64,000 nucleotides of DNA from Prochlorococcus sp. AG-673-L20 (GTDB taxonomy: Bacteria > Cyanobacteriota > Cyanobacteriia > PCC-6307 > Cyanobiaceae). The stretch lies in assembly GCA_003211135.1 (NCBI GenBank), contig QCTN01000001.1:62001-126000 (forward strand). The letters are read 5' to 3'. Below are positions 8,799 to 18,732 of the stretch, in pieces (the first letter of the stretch is position 1; every line of letters begins with the position of its first letter). A model generated the notes under the pieces. The model did no database searches, was not told the DNA's origin, and worked only from the letters and a program-made list of their open reading frames with translations. The translations under genes and the position numbers were made by a program.

Positions 8799-9095
8799 AT
8801 GAGCAATGAACAAACTCATCCTTTGCATGCAACTGATAAAAAGATTATAGATTCTCTTATATCTAAGGAGGTACCAGAAGATTTTGACTTGATTAATTTA
8901 GCTAGATTAATTAACAGATACGATAATTTTCCTGGTGAAATCGAGATCAAAGACGATATTGAAAAAACACTTAAATTTTGGAACATAACAAAGGATAATC
9001 TTTTTTTAAAGACTATAAAATTATGGTCAAATAATTTTAGACCTTCAAATACGAATAAGGATTTAGTCGGTTCCGGTTTTGATACTTCTAATTGA
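8799..9095 (+). CDS. DUF3288 family protein
   Basis: A small soluble cyanobacterial protein of the DUF3288 type, with N-terminal motif EQTHPLHATDKKIIDSL and the RLINRYDNFPG segment. ATG 8799 (MSNEQTHPLH) fits the family N-terminus better than ATG 8781 given in the ORF track. Function unknown. It lies 29 nt upstream of trpD on the same strand and may be co-transcribed with it. Confidence 0.8.
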   Translation: MSNEQTHPLHATDKKIIDSLISKEVPEDFDLINLARLINRYDNFPGEIEIKDDIEKTLKFWNITKDNLFLKTIKLWSNNFRPSNTNKDLVGSGFDTSN

Positions 9096-9124
9096 GCTAA
9101 AAACAATAAATTTACTTAAGATAA

Positions 9125-10156
9125 ATGTCTATTACTAAATCAAATTCTGAAATTCTAAACCAATTATTATATGGGCAAGACCTTGATGCTGAAACATCAA
9201 ATACTTTAATGAAAAGATGGCTGAATGATGAAATATTGGAGGTTCAAACAGGTGCTTTTTTGAGTGCATTGAGAGTTAAAGGAGCTACAGGAATTGAATT
9301 ATCTTCTATGGCAGATGTACTTTTGAATTCTTGTAAATTACCTGTCGAACGCCCCAATTTGTTCATGGTTGATACTTGTGGTACTGGAGGTGATGGAGCT
9401 AATACTTTTAATATTTCTACTGCTGTTGCTTTTGTTGCCTCATCATGTGGTGTAAATATTGCAAAACACGGAAATAAAAGTGCTAGTGGAAAAGTTGGCT
9501 CGGCAGATGTTTTATTAAATCTTGGGATTAATTTAAATTCAACTTTAGAAAAGGTTATTTCTTCAATAGATCAAATTGGGATAACTTTCTTATTTGCTCC
9601 TGTTTGGCATAAATCATTAATTAAATTAGCTCCTTTGAGAAAGGCTCTTGGCATAAGAACTGTTTTTAACCAACTAGGTCCATTAGTAAATCCTTTAAGA
9701 CCTAATGCTCAAGTTTTAGGAGTTGCTTCTGATGAATTACTTAACCCTATGGCTTCTGCCCTGAGCAGAATGAAAATGGATAGAGCTATCGTTGTTCATG
9801 GATATGGTGGTTTAGATGAGGCTTCATTAGAAGGAGACAATAAAATAATATTTGTAGATAAAGGTAAGCTTAAACATTCAAAAATAAATGTCTCTGACTT
9901 TAATTATCAAAACACTTCAAATAAAGATTTAATTGTGTCAAACGATGCGTCTTATGAAAACATATTAAAATCTGTTTTGAATGGTTCAGGTCAAAAGGCT
10001 CATCTGGATGTAGTCGCTTTAAATACAGCATTAGTACTATGGGTCGCAGGAATTGAAGATGATATAGAAAAGGGATTTAAAAAAGCTTTATTCTCTATGA
10101 GTAAAGCAGAGCCTTGGGATAAATTTTTGCTTTTGAAAAACTACCTTGAATCATAA
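9125..10156 (+). CDS. trpD: Anthranilate phosphoribosyltransferase TrpD
   Basis: A 343 aa enzyme of tryptophan synthesis that joins anthranilate to phosphoribosyl pyrophosphate. The PRPP-binding [14 protein letters not shown] and the [17 protein letters not shown] segment are intact, and length is normal. It is followed 14 nt later by carA on the same strand. No other trp gene is in the window, consistent with dispersed trp genes in cyanobacteria. Confidence 0.96.
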   Translation: MSITKSNSEILNQLLYGQDLDAETSNTLMKRWLNDEILEVQTGAFLSALRVKGATGIELSSMADVLLNSCKLPVERPNLFMVDTCGTGGDGANTFNISTAVAFVASSCGVNIAKHGNKSASGKVGSADVLLNLGINLNSTLEKVISSIDQIGITFLFAPVWHKSLIKLAPLRKALGIRTVFNQLGPLVNPLRPNAQVLGVASDELLNPMASALSRMKMDRAIVVHGYGGLDEASLEGDNKIIFVDKGKLKHSKINVSDFNYQNTSNKDLIVSNDASYENILKSVLNGSGQKAHLDVVALNTALVLWVAGIEDDIEKGFKKALFSMSKAEPWDKFLLLKNYLES

Positions 10157-10170
10157 AAAATATTTATTTA

Positions 10171-11310
10171 ATGAATCATCCTTTTAAGAAAAATGCAAAA
10201 CTTGTTTTGAGTAACGGGATTACTTTTACTGGTTATTCATTTGGTGCTAAAGGTTCAACTGTTGGTGAAATTGTTTTTAACACGGGAATGACTGGTTATC
10301 AAGAAGTAATTACTGACCCAAGTTATTTTGGACAGATCCTTACATTTACTTACCCAGAGATTGGAAATACTGGAATTAATTTCGAAGATTCAGAATCAAA
10401 TAATTCTGTCAAAGGTTTAATTGTGCGTAATTATTCAAATAATAATAGTAATTGGAGATCTGAATTAAATTTTAATCAGTGGCTTATAGAAAACAATATT
10501 ATTGGACTTTATGGAGTTGATACAAGAGCCATTGTAAAAATTTTAAGATCTAATGGTTCCATGAATGGTCTTATCACATCAGAAAAGCATAATCTTGATA
10601 GTTGTCTTGAAATAATTTCTAATTCTCCCAATATGAAAGGTTTAAATTTAGCCAAAGAAGTTTCAACAAAGAATAGTTATATATCTAAGGAGATAACCAT
10701 GACTAATTTTGATGCGAGAGAAAGACCATCTAATAATATAAAAAAATTAAAAATTGTCGCAATTGATTTTGGCATTAAAAAATCTATTCTTAATAGATTA
10801 GTTTCACATGGATGTGAAGTATTGGTTTTGCCTTCACATTCTTCTTTTAAAGATGTTTTAAATCATAATCCTGATGGAATATTTTTCTCTAATGGTCCAG
10901 GTGATCCTGCTTCTGTTTTTGATGGAATTAATTTAGCTAAATCATTAATAAATTATGGGAAAATTCCTATGTTTGGTATTTGTCTTGGTCATCAAATATT
11001 TGGTTTAGCCTTAGGTGGTAAAACTTATAAATTACCTTTTGGACATCGTGGATTAAATCATCCTTGTGGCATGAATAATAATATTGAAATAACAAGTCAG
11101 AATCATGGTTTTGCGATAGATCAAAATTCTTTATCCAATGAGTTAGTCGAAATAACCCATTTTAATCTTAATGATAAAACTGTTGCCGGATTGAAACTTA
11201 TAAATAAACCTATTTTTAGTGTTCAATATCACCCAGAAGCAAGTCCTGGTCCTCATGATTCAGATTATTTATTTGAAAAATTTGTTTCTCTAATGTTAGA
11301 AAGATGTTGA
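10171..11310 (+). CDS. carA: Carbamoyl-phosphate synthase small subunit CarA
   Basis: A 379 aa glutamine amidotransferase subunit feeding ammonia to CarB for arginine and pyrimidine synthesis. The N-terminal CPSase domain is followed by a class I amidotransferase domain with the triad C271 (GICLGHQ), H354 and E356 (QYHPEAS). Length is normal. carB is not in the window. Confidence 0.96.
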   Translation: MNHPFKKNAKLVLSNGITFTGYSFGAKGSTVGEIVFNTGMTGYQEVITDPSYFGQILTFTYPEIGNTGINFEDSESNNSVKGLIVRNYSNNNSNWRSELNFNQWLIENNIIGLYGVDTRAIVKILRSNGSMNGLITSEKHNLDSCLEIISNSPNMKGLNLAKEVSTKNSYISKEITMTNFDARERPSNNIKKLKIVAIDFGIKKSILNRLVSHGCEVLVLPSHSSFKDVLNHNPDGIFFSNGPGDPASVFDGINLAKSLINYGKIPMFGICLGHQIFGLALGGKTYKLPFGHRGLNHPCGMNNNIEITSQNHGFAIDQNSLSNELVEITHFNLNDKTVAGLKLINKPIFSVQYHPEASPGPHDSDYLFEKFVSLMLERC

Positions 11311-11362
11311 CATATTGATTCTTTTTGATTTGATAATTACATTTAATAAATTTATTTTTTTT

Positions 11363-11368
11363 GGAGGG
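11363..11368 (+). promoter_or_regulatory. Strong Shine-Dalgarno site before non-ATG start
   Basis: GGAGGG is a strong anti-SD match, and many starts in this window have no comparable site. It sits 5 nt before ATC and 8 nt before ATA, at the head of the STAS gene that has no standard start codon. This position decides where translation begins. Confidence 0.7.
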
Positions 11369-11376
11369 ATAAAATC

Positions 11377-11742
11377 ATAGAAGATTTCCAAAAGCTAACT
11401 GTTTCTTTAAGGGGCAGCATCGAAATAAAGGCAAAAGTTATTGTTTTTACTTTAAAAGGCCAATTAGATGCATTTTCTGAAAAACAATTTAAAACTTTTA
11501 TTACCAATACCCTTAAAAAGGATCCTCTGTCATTTGTAATTGATTTAAGTAAAGTAGATTTCCTTGATTCATCCGGTTTAGGTGCCCTTGTTCAAACTTC
11601 TAAGGAATCCAAAAAACTTAAACTAGGTTTTTCTGTAGTTGGAAATTCTAGAGTTGCACAAACTATTAAACTTGTAAGATTAGCAGACTTTCTTAATTTG
11701 AAAGCTACTCTTCAAGAAGCATTGCTTTATTTAAAGAATTGA
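11377..11742 (+). CDS. STAS-domain anti-sigma factor antagonist with near-cognate start codon
   Basis: Absent from the ORF track because the open frame between the in-frame TAA at 11347 and the stop at 11742 has no ATG or GTG, and no TTG except near the 3' end. The translation is about 121 aa starting EDFQKLTVSLRGS and is a clear STAS domain, with VIDLSKVDFLDSSGLGALV carrying the phosphorylatable Ser (D64-S65-S66-G67). A strong GGAGGG ribosome site at 11363-11368 precedes ATC 11374 and ATA 11377 at 5 and 8 nt, so one of these is probably the start. Such proteins control sigma factors by partner switching. The stop overlaps the next gene's TTG by 4 nt (TTGA), showing translational coupling. 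Confidence 0.85.
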   Translation: MEDFQKLTVSLRGSIEIKAKVIVFTLKGQLDAFSEKQFKTFITNTLKKDPLSFVIDLSKVDFLDSSGLGALVQTSKESKKLKLGFSVVGNSRVAQTIKLVRLADFLNLKATLQEALLYLKN

Positions 11743-12131
11743 ATTATTGGATACAAAACCTAGTCCCTCATGGTTCTCCTGAAGAGATAGGTGTTATTCA
11801 ACTTGCTTGGCTAGGGGATTCTGTATGGGAGTTACATCAAAGATTACGTCACATTCATATCCCATTAAAATCAAGAGATCTTCATCTTTCTGTTGTAAAT
11901 GAAGTAAAAGCTCAAGCTCAATCAAAATCATTAGATGAAATAGAACATTTGTTAAATTCATTTGAAATTAATTTAATAAGACGAGCTAGAAATAAAACAA
12001 AGAGATTTCCAAAATCTTCTGATCCTGCTATATATTCAAGAGCAACAGGGTTTGAAACTTTAATTGGTTGGTTATTTCTAAAAGATCCCAAAAGATTGTC
12101 TAAAATTTTTGAATACCTAGAGTGTAAATAA
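11739..12131 (+). CDS. mrnC: Mini-ribonuclease III (MrnC)
   Basis: A 130 aa stand-alone RNase III catalytic domain without a double-stranded-RNA-binding domain. The family motif QLAWLGDSVWELHQR holds catalytic D27, and YSRATGFETLIGWLFL is the second signature. Mini-III matures 23S rRNA ends. The start is TTG 11739, overlapping the STAS gene stop by 4 nt. The RNA methyltransferase gene follows 12 nt later, making a small rRNA-processing pair. Confidence 0.92.
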   Translation: MNYWIQNLVPHGSPEEIGVIQLAWLGDSVWELHQRLRHIHIPLKSRDLHLSVVNEVKAQAQSKSLDEIEHLLNSFEINLIRRARNKTKRFPKSSDPAIYSRATGFETLIGWLFLKDPKRLSKIFEYLECK

Positions 12132-12143
12132 TCTAAAAAATTT

Positions 12144-13301
12144 ATGAAAAACTTTTCTAATAATAATTATTCAAAAAAAAGTAACTATAAAGATAATAGA
12201 AGATCCAAATCAAAAAATAATTATAAATCTAATATTTTTCAAGAAGATAGATCTAACTCCCGTAAGAATAATACCAATGAAAGAAATAATTTTAAAAGGA
12301 GAGACGAATTTAATAGAAAAGACGATTTTAATAGAAAGGATAATTTTAAAAGGAGAGACGAATTTAAGAGAAAAGAAGATTTTAATAGAAAGGATAATTT
12401 TAAAATGAGAGACGATTTTAAAAAGAACGAATACAGTTACTTAAAATCAAAAGAAAAACCTATAAATAGTTTTAATAAACCGCAAACAAGATTTTCCTCT
12501 ACAGCAACTAATACAGATAATAGTTATGAGAACAGTTCAAAAAAATTTCAACTGAGTTCAAATTATAGAAATTTTGAAGACTGGATCTGGGGTAAGCATT
12601 CTGTATTTGCCGCTTTAAACAGTGATAGACCAATTAATAGAATTTGGTGTACTTCCGAAATTTTTTCTTCAGAAAAATTTTATCTTTTATTAAAAAACTA
12701 TAAATCTAAAGGCGTTTTAATAGAAGAAGTCTCTTGGTCTAGACTCTCTCAATTAACATCTGGAGCCGTTCATCAAGGAGTTGCTTTACAGCATGCTTCT
12801 ACTCAGTCAATATCCTTGGAAAAATTAATTGATATATCTAAAAGTAAATCCCCTAATCCTGTTATTGTTGCATTAGATGGTGTGACAGATCCTCACAATT
12901 TTGGTGCAATTATTAGATCAGCAGAAGCTTTTGATTGTAAAGGTATTATTGTTCCTCAAAGAAGATCGGCAGGTTTAACTGGAACTGTTGCAAAAGTTGC
13001 CGCTGGTGCATTAGAGCATATACCTGTAAGCAGAGTCGTAAATCTAAATAGAGCTATTGATGAATTAAAGAAAAAGGGGTTTCTCATTATTGGATTATCT
13101 GGAGATGGACAAGTTCCTATTTCAGAATTCAAGGAAAAAGCCCCATTTCTTGTAATAGTTGGAGCAGAAAATAAAGGAATCTCTTTGTTAGTTCAAAAAA
13201 AATGTGATTATTTACTTAAAATTCCTCTTAAAGGGAAAACCTCGAGCTTAAATGCTTCTGTAGCAGCTGCTATTTCTCTATGTTACATATCAAACATTTG
13301 A
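12144..13301 (+). CDS. rlmB: TrmH/SpoU-family rRNA 2'-O-methyltransferase (RlmB-like) with repetitive N-terminal tail
   Basis: A 385 aa protein. The C-terminal ~240 residues are a standard RlmB-type SPOUT methyltransferase: substrate-binding WGKHSVFAAL, then DGVTDPHNFGAIIRSAEAF, IVGAENKGIS and LNASVAAAISL (knot and cofactor site). The likely target is G2251 of 23S rRNA. The first ~140 residues are low complexity, Asn/Lys/Arg/Asp rich and probably disordered, including a six-residue repeat at residues 51-92. It follows mini-RNase III on the same strand. Confidence 0.9.
   Translation: MKNFSNNNYSKKSNYKDNRRSKSKNNYKSNIFQEDRSNSRKNNTNERNNFKRRDEFNRKDDFNRKDNFKRRDEFKRKEDFNRKDNFKMRDDFKKNEYSYLKSKEKPINSFNKPQTRFSSTATNTDNSYENSSKKFQLSSNYRNFEDWIWGKHSVFAALNSDRPINRIWCTSEIFSSEKFYLLLKNYKSKGVLIEEVSWSRLSQLTSGAVHQGVALQHASTQSISLEKLIDISKSKSPNPVIVALDGVTDPHNFGAIIRSAEAFDCKGIIVPQRRSAGLTGTVAKVAAGALEHIPVSRVVNLNRAIDELKKKGFLIIGLSGDGQVPISEFKEKAPFLVIVGAENKGISLLVQKKCDYLLKIPLKGKTSSLNASVAAAISLCYISNI
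12294..12419 (+). repeat. 18-nt periodic in-frame repeat in the methyltransferase tail
   Basis: Seven tandem six-codon units with consensus [RK]-x-[RK]-[DE]-[DEN]-F are read in the rlmB frame. They group into a 54-nt higher-order period: the AGGAGAGACG-like block recurs at 12297 and 12351, and as ATGAGAGACG at 12405. Period and frame are preserved with only substitutions between copies. Confidence 0.9.
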
Positions 13302-13425
13302 CTTAATTAGCTTGTAGAACTCGTTATTTTGATTATTTATTTATCGTAATTTCAATACATTAAATTATTTAATAAACATTACTTGAATAATTAGTAAAAA
13401 ATTGTATAGAATTTAACAAGAAACG

Positions 13426-13668
13426 ATGGTCTTTAAAAGAAGGCCAAAAAAATTGATTAGAAATTTAGGTAACAAACTTGGTTTGGCTTGGTGGGCAAAA
13501 GTTGAAACTGGAACACCTTTCGCCACTTATTGGTATGGTCCATTTCTTACAAAACGTGGTCTTAATAAGAATCTAGAAAACTTTATTTCTGATCTTTCAG
13601 AAGAGGGTTCAACAGATATTAAACACAATATTGTTAGATGTAACAAAGAAGAACCATTAACTATTTGA
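13426..13668 (+). CDS. DUF1816 family protein
   Basis: An 80 aa cyanobacterial protein of the DUF1816 type. The core is LAWWAKVETGTPFATYWYGPF followed by a helix with LENFISDLSEEG. The family is small and soluble and its function is not established. The basic N-terminus (FKRRPKKLIR) is notable. It stands between rlmB and gatA on the same strand. Confidence 0.8.
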   Translation: MVFKRRPKKLIRNLGNKLGLAWWAKVETGTPFATYWYGPFLTKRGLNKNLENFISDLSEEGSTDIKHNIVRCNKEEPLTI

Positions 13669-13700
13669 TAACTAAATTAATCTAAATTCTTGATTTTGAT

Positions 13701-15155
13701 ATGAACTTTAATTCTTTTAGAAAGGAAATTTATAGTGGAAATGCTTCAGTTAAGGAATTAGTTAATGAATTCTTTCTAAAAATAGATTCAATAAATCCAA
13801 AAATAAATGCTTATACATGCTTAACAAAAAATATTGCTAATTCACAATCTGAAAACATTGATAATTTAATTACTAATAATCAACAACTCCCCCCGCTTGC
13901 AGGAATACCTATTGCGATAAAAGATAATATTTGTACTAAGGGAGTTGTTGCATCTTGCTCAAGTAAAATGCTTAAAGACTTTGTTTCTCCATACGAGTCT
14001 TTTATTTCAGGTAAATTATGGACATCAGGTGGAATTTGTCTAGGGAAAACTAACCTTGACGAATTTGCGATGGGAAGTTCAACAGAGACTTCCGTATTTG
14101 GTACGACATCAAACCCATGGGATTTAGATAGAGTACCTGGGGGAAGTTCTGGTGGTAGTGCCGCATCAGTAGCTGCTGGGTTATGCTTGGCTGCTATTGG
14201 ATCAGATACAGGAGGCTCTATAAGACAGCCAGCATCTTTTTGTGGGGTTGTAGGGCTTAAACCAACGTATGGAAGAGTAAGTAGATGGGGACTAATTGCA
14301 TTTGCAAGTTCTCTAGATCAAATAGGTCCAATTACAAATACTGTTTCAGATGCTGCTGAGATCCTTTATTCAATTTCTGGTAAGGATAAGCTTGATTCAA
14401 CATGTCTCGATAAACCAGTACCTAATTACATATCAGATATAGATAAACCTATTAAAGGTATTAAAATAGGCATTATTGAAGAGTGTTTTGATCATCCAGG
14501 TCTTAATCCTGAGGTTAAGGAATCAGTTCTATCTGGTGTTGAGAGATTCAGATCTTTGGGAGCTGAAATTCATAATATAAAGTGTCCTAGATTTAATGAT
14601 GGTATAGCAACTTATTATGTAATAGCACCATGTGAGGCTTCAGCTAATTTAGCGAGATATGATGGTGTTAAATATGGATATAGATCAGATAGTGAATCTA
14701 ATTTATTAGAGATGATATCTAAGAGTAGAGCTGAAGGGTTTGGAGATGAAGTACAAAGAAGAATTTTGATTGGTACATATGCTTTATCTGCAGGATATAG
14801 TGATGCTTATTACAAGAAAGCTCAGAGGGTAAGAACCTTAATTAGAAATGATTTTGATACTGCTTTTAATGAAGTTGATGTGTTACTAACCCCTACATGC
14901 CCAACAACAGCATTCTTAAAAGGGGATTTTGTCAATGACCCTTTATCGATGTATTTATCTGATCTTTTAACTGTTCCAGTTAATCTGGCTGGACTTCCAG
15001 CTATTAGTATCCCGTGTGGATTTGATAAAAAGGGCTTACCTATTGGATTGCAACTAATAGGAAATGTTTTGGAGGAGCATCGAATATTGAATGTTGCAAA
15101 TATATTTGAGAAGGATGCTGAAGTTAATAAAAGAAAACCTTATATCAAAATTTGA
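13701..15155 (+). CDS. gatA: Glutamyl-tRNA(Gln) amidotransferase subunit A
   Basis: A 484 aa amidase-signature protein. The Ser-cisSer-Lys triad is readable as K74 (IAIKDN), S149 (PGGSSGGS) and S173 ([12 protein letters not shown]), with spacing as in characterised GatA. It supplies ammonia to GatB, which converts Glu-tRNA(Gln) to Gln-tRNA(Gln). gatB and gatC are not in the window. Length is normal. Confidence 0.96.
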   Translation: MNFNSFRKEIYSGNASVKELVNEFFLKIDSINPKINAYTCLTKNIANSQSENIDNLITNNQQLPPLAGIPIAIKDNICTKGVVASCSSKMLKDFVSPYESFISGKLWTSGGICLGKTNLDEFAMGSSTETSVFGTTSNPWDLDRVPGGSSGGSAASVAAGLCLAAIGSDTGGSIRQPASFCGVVGLKPTYGRVSRWGLIAFASSLDQIGPITNTVSDAAEILYSISGKDKLDSTCLDKPVPNYISDIDKPIKGIKIGIIEECFDHPGLNPEVKESVLSGVERFRSLGAEIHNIKCPRFNDGIATYYVIAPCEASANLARYDGVKYGYRSDSESNLLEMISKSRAEGFGDEVQRRILIGTYALSAGYSDAYYKKAQRVRTLIRNDFDTAFNEVDVLLTPTCPTTAFLKGDFVNDPLSMYLSDLLTVPVNLAGLPAISIPCGFDKKGLPIGLQLIGNVLEEHRILNVANIFEKDAEVNKRKPYIKI

Positions 15156-15233
15156 ATTAATAATTAATTTGTATTAGTAAAATATAGAATTTTTAAAAAT
15201 ATTCTCTATCTTATAAATATAAATTTGTTAAAC

Positions 15234-18200
15234 ATGGGATTTGTTCCACTACATAATCATAGCGATTACAGTCTTCTAGATGGAGCCAGTCAAGTTTCTA
15301 AAATTGTTGACAGAGCTGCTGAACTTGGAATTGATTCAATTGCTTTAACCGATCATGGCGTAATGTATGGTGTTCTTGATTTAGTAAAAAAATGTAAAAC
15401 CAAAGGTATAAAACCAATTATTGGCAATGAAATGTATATTATCAATGGTTCCATTGACGATCCTCAGCCAAAAAAGGAAAAAAGATATCATTTGGTAGTA
15501 CTAGCGAAAAATCATACTGGTTATAAAAATCTTGTAAAGTTAACGACAATTAGCCACCTTAATGGAATGAGGGGTCGAGGTATTTTTTCTAGACCTTGTA
15601 TTGATAAATCTCTTTTAGAAAAATATAAAGATGGTCTTATTATTTCAACAGCATGTTTAGGTGGAGAAATTCCTCAAGCGATCTTAAAAGGTAGGATTGA
15701 TATCGCCGAGAATACTGCTGTTTGGTTTAAGAAATTATTTGGTGATGATTTTTATCTGGAAATACAAGATCATGGTTCTATTGAAGACAGGATTGTAAAT
15801 GTTGAAATAATAAGAATCGGTAAAAAGCACAGAATTAAAGTTATAGCTACTAATGATGCTCATTACATCTCAAACATGGACGTTGAAGCACATGATGCTT
15901 TGCTTTGTGTTCTTACTGGTAAATTAATAAGTGACGAAAAGAGATTGAGATATACAGGAACAGAATATATTAAAAGTGAGGATGAAATGTTTAGACTTTT
16001 TAATGATCATATTGATAAAGAATCTATTAAAGAAGCAATAAATAATACGGTTGAGGTTTCACAAAAGATTGAGGAATTTGAGTTGTTCGGTACCTATAGA
16101 ATGCCAAAATATCCTTTAAAAGAAGAGAATGACTCCTTATCATTTTTGACGAAAATAACTAAGCAGGGTCTTTTATGTAGACTTAACAAAACTAATTTCG
16201 ATGATGTTGATGAAATTTATAAGAAAAGGTTAACTTCAGAATTAAAAATAATAAATGACATGGGGTTCCCAGACTATTTCTTAGTTGTGTGGGATTATAT
16301 AAAATTTGCTAGAGATAGTTCTATACCTGTTGGCCCAGGCCGAGGCTCTGCTGCAGGTTCGCTTGTGGCATATGCTCTTCAAATTACAAACATTGATCCA
16401 GTTAAACATGGATTATTATTTGAGAGATTTTTAAATCCAGCAAGAAAATCTATGCCTGATATTGATACAGATTTTTGTATTGATCGGAGAAACGAAGTTA
16501 TTGATTATGTAACCAGTAGATATGGCGAAGATAAAGTTGCCCAAATAATTACCTTTAATAAAATGACATCGAAGGCTGTATTAAAGGACGTTGCCAGAGT
16601 TCTAGATATTCCTTATGGTGAATCGGATAAGTTAGCTAAGTTAATACCAGTTGTAAGAGGAAAACCATATAAACTTAATGAAATGATTGATAAAAAAACT
16701 CCTAGTCCCGAATTTAGAGATAAATATTTAAAGGATAGTAAGGTAAAAAGATGGGTTGATTTAGCATTGAGAATTGAAGGAACTAATAAAACATATGGCG
16801 TTCACGCAGCAGGAGTTGTTATAGCATCAGAGCCTTTAGATATGCTCGTACCACTTCAGAGGAATAATGAAGGACAAATAATTACTCAATATTCAATGGA
16901 TGATATTGAATCTTTAGGCTTATTGAAAATGGACTTCTTAGGTCTTAAAAATCTTACAATGATAGATAAGACAATTACTTTAATTGAATCTTCCACTGGT
17001 CAAAAAATTAATATCGATGAATTACCTCAAAATGACATTAAAACTTTTGATCTTATTGGCAGAGGAGATTTAGAAGGCATATTTCAATTAGAATCATCTG
17101 GGATGAAACAAGTTGTTAAAGACTTTAAACCAAATTCTCTTGAAGATATCTCCTCTATTTTGGCTTTATATAGGCCTGGTCCTCTTGATGCTGGTCTTAT
17201 ACCAAAGTTTATTAATAGAAAAAACGGGAGTGAAAAAATAGATTTCCCTCATCCTTTCATTGAATCCATTCTCACTGAAACCTACGGAATAATGGTTTAT
17301 CAAGAGCAGATTATGAAAATTGCTCAAGATTTGGCTGGCTATTCTCTTGGGGACGCTGATCTACTACGCAGAGCAATGGGAAAAAAGAAAGTATCTGAGA
17401 TGGTTAAACATCGTAATATTTTTATTGAGGGATCCTGTAAAAAAGGTGTAGATAAAAATATCGCTAATGATCTTTTTGATCAAATGGTTTTATTCGCTGA
17501 GTATTGTTTTAATAAAAGTCATTCCACTGCATATGGAGCAGTAACTTACCAAACTGCTTTTTTAAAAGCACATTATCCAGTAGCTTATATGGCTTCTCTT
17601 CTTAGTGTTAATGCTGGTTCAAACGACAAAATGCAAAGATATATTTCTAATTGTTATTCTATGGGAATAGAAGTAATTTCCCCAAGTATAAATTTATCGG
17701 GAATTGATTTTACTATTAAAAAGGATCAGATTTTATTTGGATTATCTGCGATTAAAAATCTAGGAGATTCAGCAATAAGAAATATTATAGAGAATCGTAA
17801 AAAATTAGGAAGCTTTACATCTTTTTCTGATTTATGTGATCGTTTACCTTCAAATATTTTAAATAAACGGAATATTGAATCTTTAATTCATTGTGGAGCC
17901 CTTGATGAGTTTTCTGATAACAAGAATAGAGCTCAATTATTTTCCGATCTTGAATATGTAATGGAATGGGCATCGTCACGCAATCGTGATCGGATCTCTG
18001 GACAAGGTAATTTATTTGATTCAATTAGTAAAAGTGAAAACAAAGAATTCTCTTTATCCCAAGGATCTAAGGTTGAAGATTACTCATTGATTGAAAAACT
18101 TAGATTAGAAAAGCAACTTTTAGGTTTTTATTTATCAGATCATCCTTTAAAACATCTTGCAAAGCCAGCTAAACTTGTTTCTCCTATAAGTATCTCTCAA

Positions 18201-18731
18201 TTAGAAAATTCCCGTGACAGGACGAAGGTCTCTTTGGTTGGAATGATTCCTGAATTAAAGCAAATTACTACAAGAAAAGGTGACAGGATGGCGATTGTTC
18301 AACTTGAAGATCTTTCTGGAAGTTGCGAGGCAATAGTTTTCCCTAAAACATATTGTAGATTATCTGAATTTTTACTTACTGATACCAGACTGTTAGTTTG
18401 GGGTACTATTGATAAAAAAAGTGATAAGACTCAATTAATTATTGATGATTGTAGAGAAATTGATAACTTAAAGTTACTTGTTATTGACCTTGATAGTTCC
18501 CAAGCCTCAGATATAAGAATTCAAAATACAATAAGAGATTGCTTAGTTAAATTTAAACCGGAAAGAGATAAATGTGGAATTAAAATTCCAGTATTAGCTG
18601 CTGTTAAGAATAATAAATCTATAACCTATGTTAAGTTCGGTGATCAATTTTGTGTTGGAGATATTCTCGGAGTTTCAAAATTACTCTCAGATAAATCTAT
18701 TCAAGTAAATTTGAAATCTTTGATTGCCTAA
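15234..18731 (+). CDS. dnaE: DNA polymerase III alpha subunit, single-piece
   Basis: A replicative polymerase of about 1165 aa. It begins with the PHP domain (PLHNHSDYSLLDG) and has the catalytic GPGRGSAAGSLVAYAL and PDIDTDFCIDRR in the palm. A C-terminal OB-fold segment (SLVGMIPELKQITTRKGDRM) follows. The frame is continuous, with none of the split intein known in dnaE of many other cyanobacteria. ATG 15234 (MGFVPLHNH) is preferred to TTG 15225 in the track because it fits the family N-terminus. Confidence 0.96.
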   Translation: MGFVPLHNHSDYSLLDGASQVSKIVDRAAELGIDSIALTDHGVMYGVLDLVKKCKTKGIKPIIGNEMYIINGSIDDPQPKKEKRYHLVVLAKNHTGYKNLVKLTTISHLNGMRGRGIFSRPCIDKSLLEKYKDGLIISTACLGGEIPQAILKGRIDIAENTAVWFKKLFGDDFYLEIQDHGSIEDRIVNVEIIRIGKKHRIKVIATNDAHYISNMDVEAHDALLCVLTGKLISDEKRLRYTGTEYIKSEDEMFRLFNDHIDKESIKEAINNTVEVSQKIEEFELFGTYRMPKYPLKEENDSLSFLTKITKQGLLCRLNKTNFDDVDEIYKKRLTSELKIINDMGFPDYFLVVWDYIKFARDSSIPVGPGRGSAAGSLVAYALQITNIDPVKHGLLFERFLNPARKSMPDIDTDFCIDRRNEVIDYVTSRYGEDKVAQIITFNKMTSKAVLKDVARVLDIPYGESDKLAKLIPVVRGKPYKLNEMIDKKTPSPEFRDKYLKDSKVKRWVDLALRIEGTNKTYGVHAAGVVIASEPLDMLVPLQRNNEGQIITQYSMDDIESLGLLKMDFLGLKNLTMIDKTITLIESSTGQKINIDELPQNDIKTFDLIGRGDLEGIFQLESSGMKQVVKDFKPNSLEDISSILALYRPGPLDAGLIPKFINRKNGSEKIDFPHPFIESILTETYGIMVYQEQIMKIAQDLAGYSLGDADLLRRAMGKKKVSEMVKHRNIFIEGSCKKGVDKNIANDLFDQMVLFAEYCFNKSHSTAYGAVTYQTAFLKAHYPVAYMASLLSVNAGSNDKMQRYISNCYSMGIEVISPSINLSGIDFTIKKDQILFGLSAIKNLGDSAIRNIIENRKKLGSFTSFSDLCDRLPSNILNKRNIESLIHCGALDEFSDNKNRAQLFSDLEYVMEWASSRNRDRISGQGNLFDSISKSENKEFSLSQGSKVEDYSLIEKLRLEKQLLGFYLSDHPLKHLAKPAKLVSPISISQLENSRDRTKVSLVGMIPELKQITTRKGDRMAIVQLEDLSGSCEAIVFPKTYCRLSEFLLTDTRLLVWGTIDKKSDKTQLIIDDCREIDNLKLLVIDLDSSQASDIRIQNTIRDCLVKFKPERDKCGIKIPVLAAVKNNKSITYVKFGDQFCVGDILGVSKLLSDKSIQVNLKSLIA

Positions 18732-18732
18732 A

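Noticed and set aside
13302-13425. Hidden gene between rlmB and the DUF1816 gene
   Set aside because: All frames are short and stop-rich; it looks like plain promoter sequence.
15234-18731. Possible split-intein or frameshift in dnaE
   Set aside because: The frame is continuous through all polymerase motifs with no intein splice motifs.
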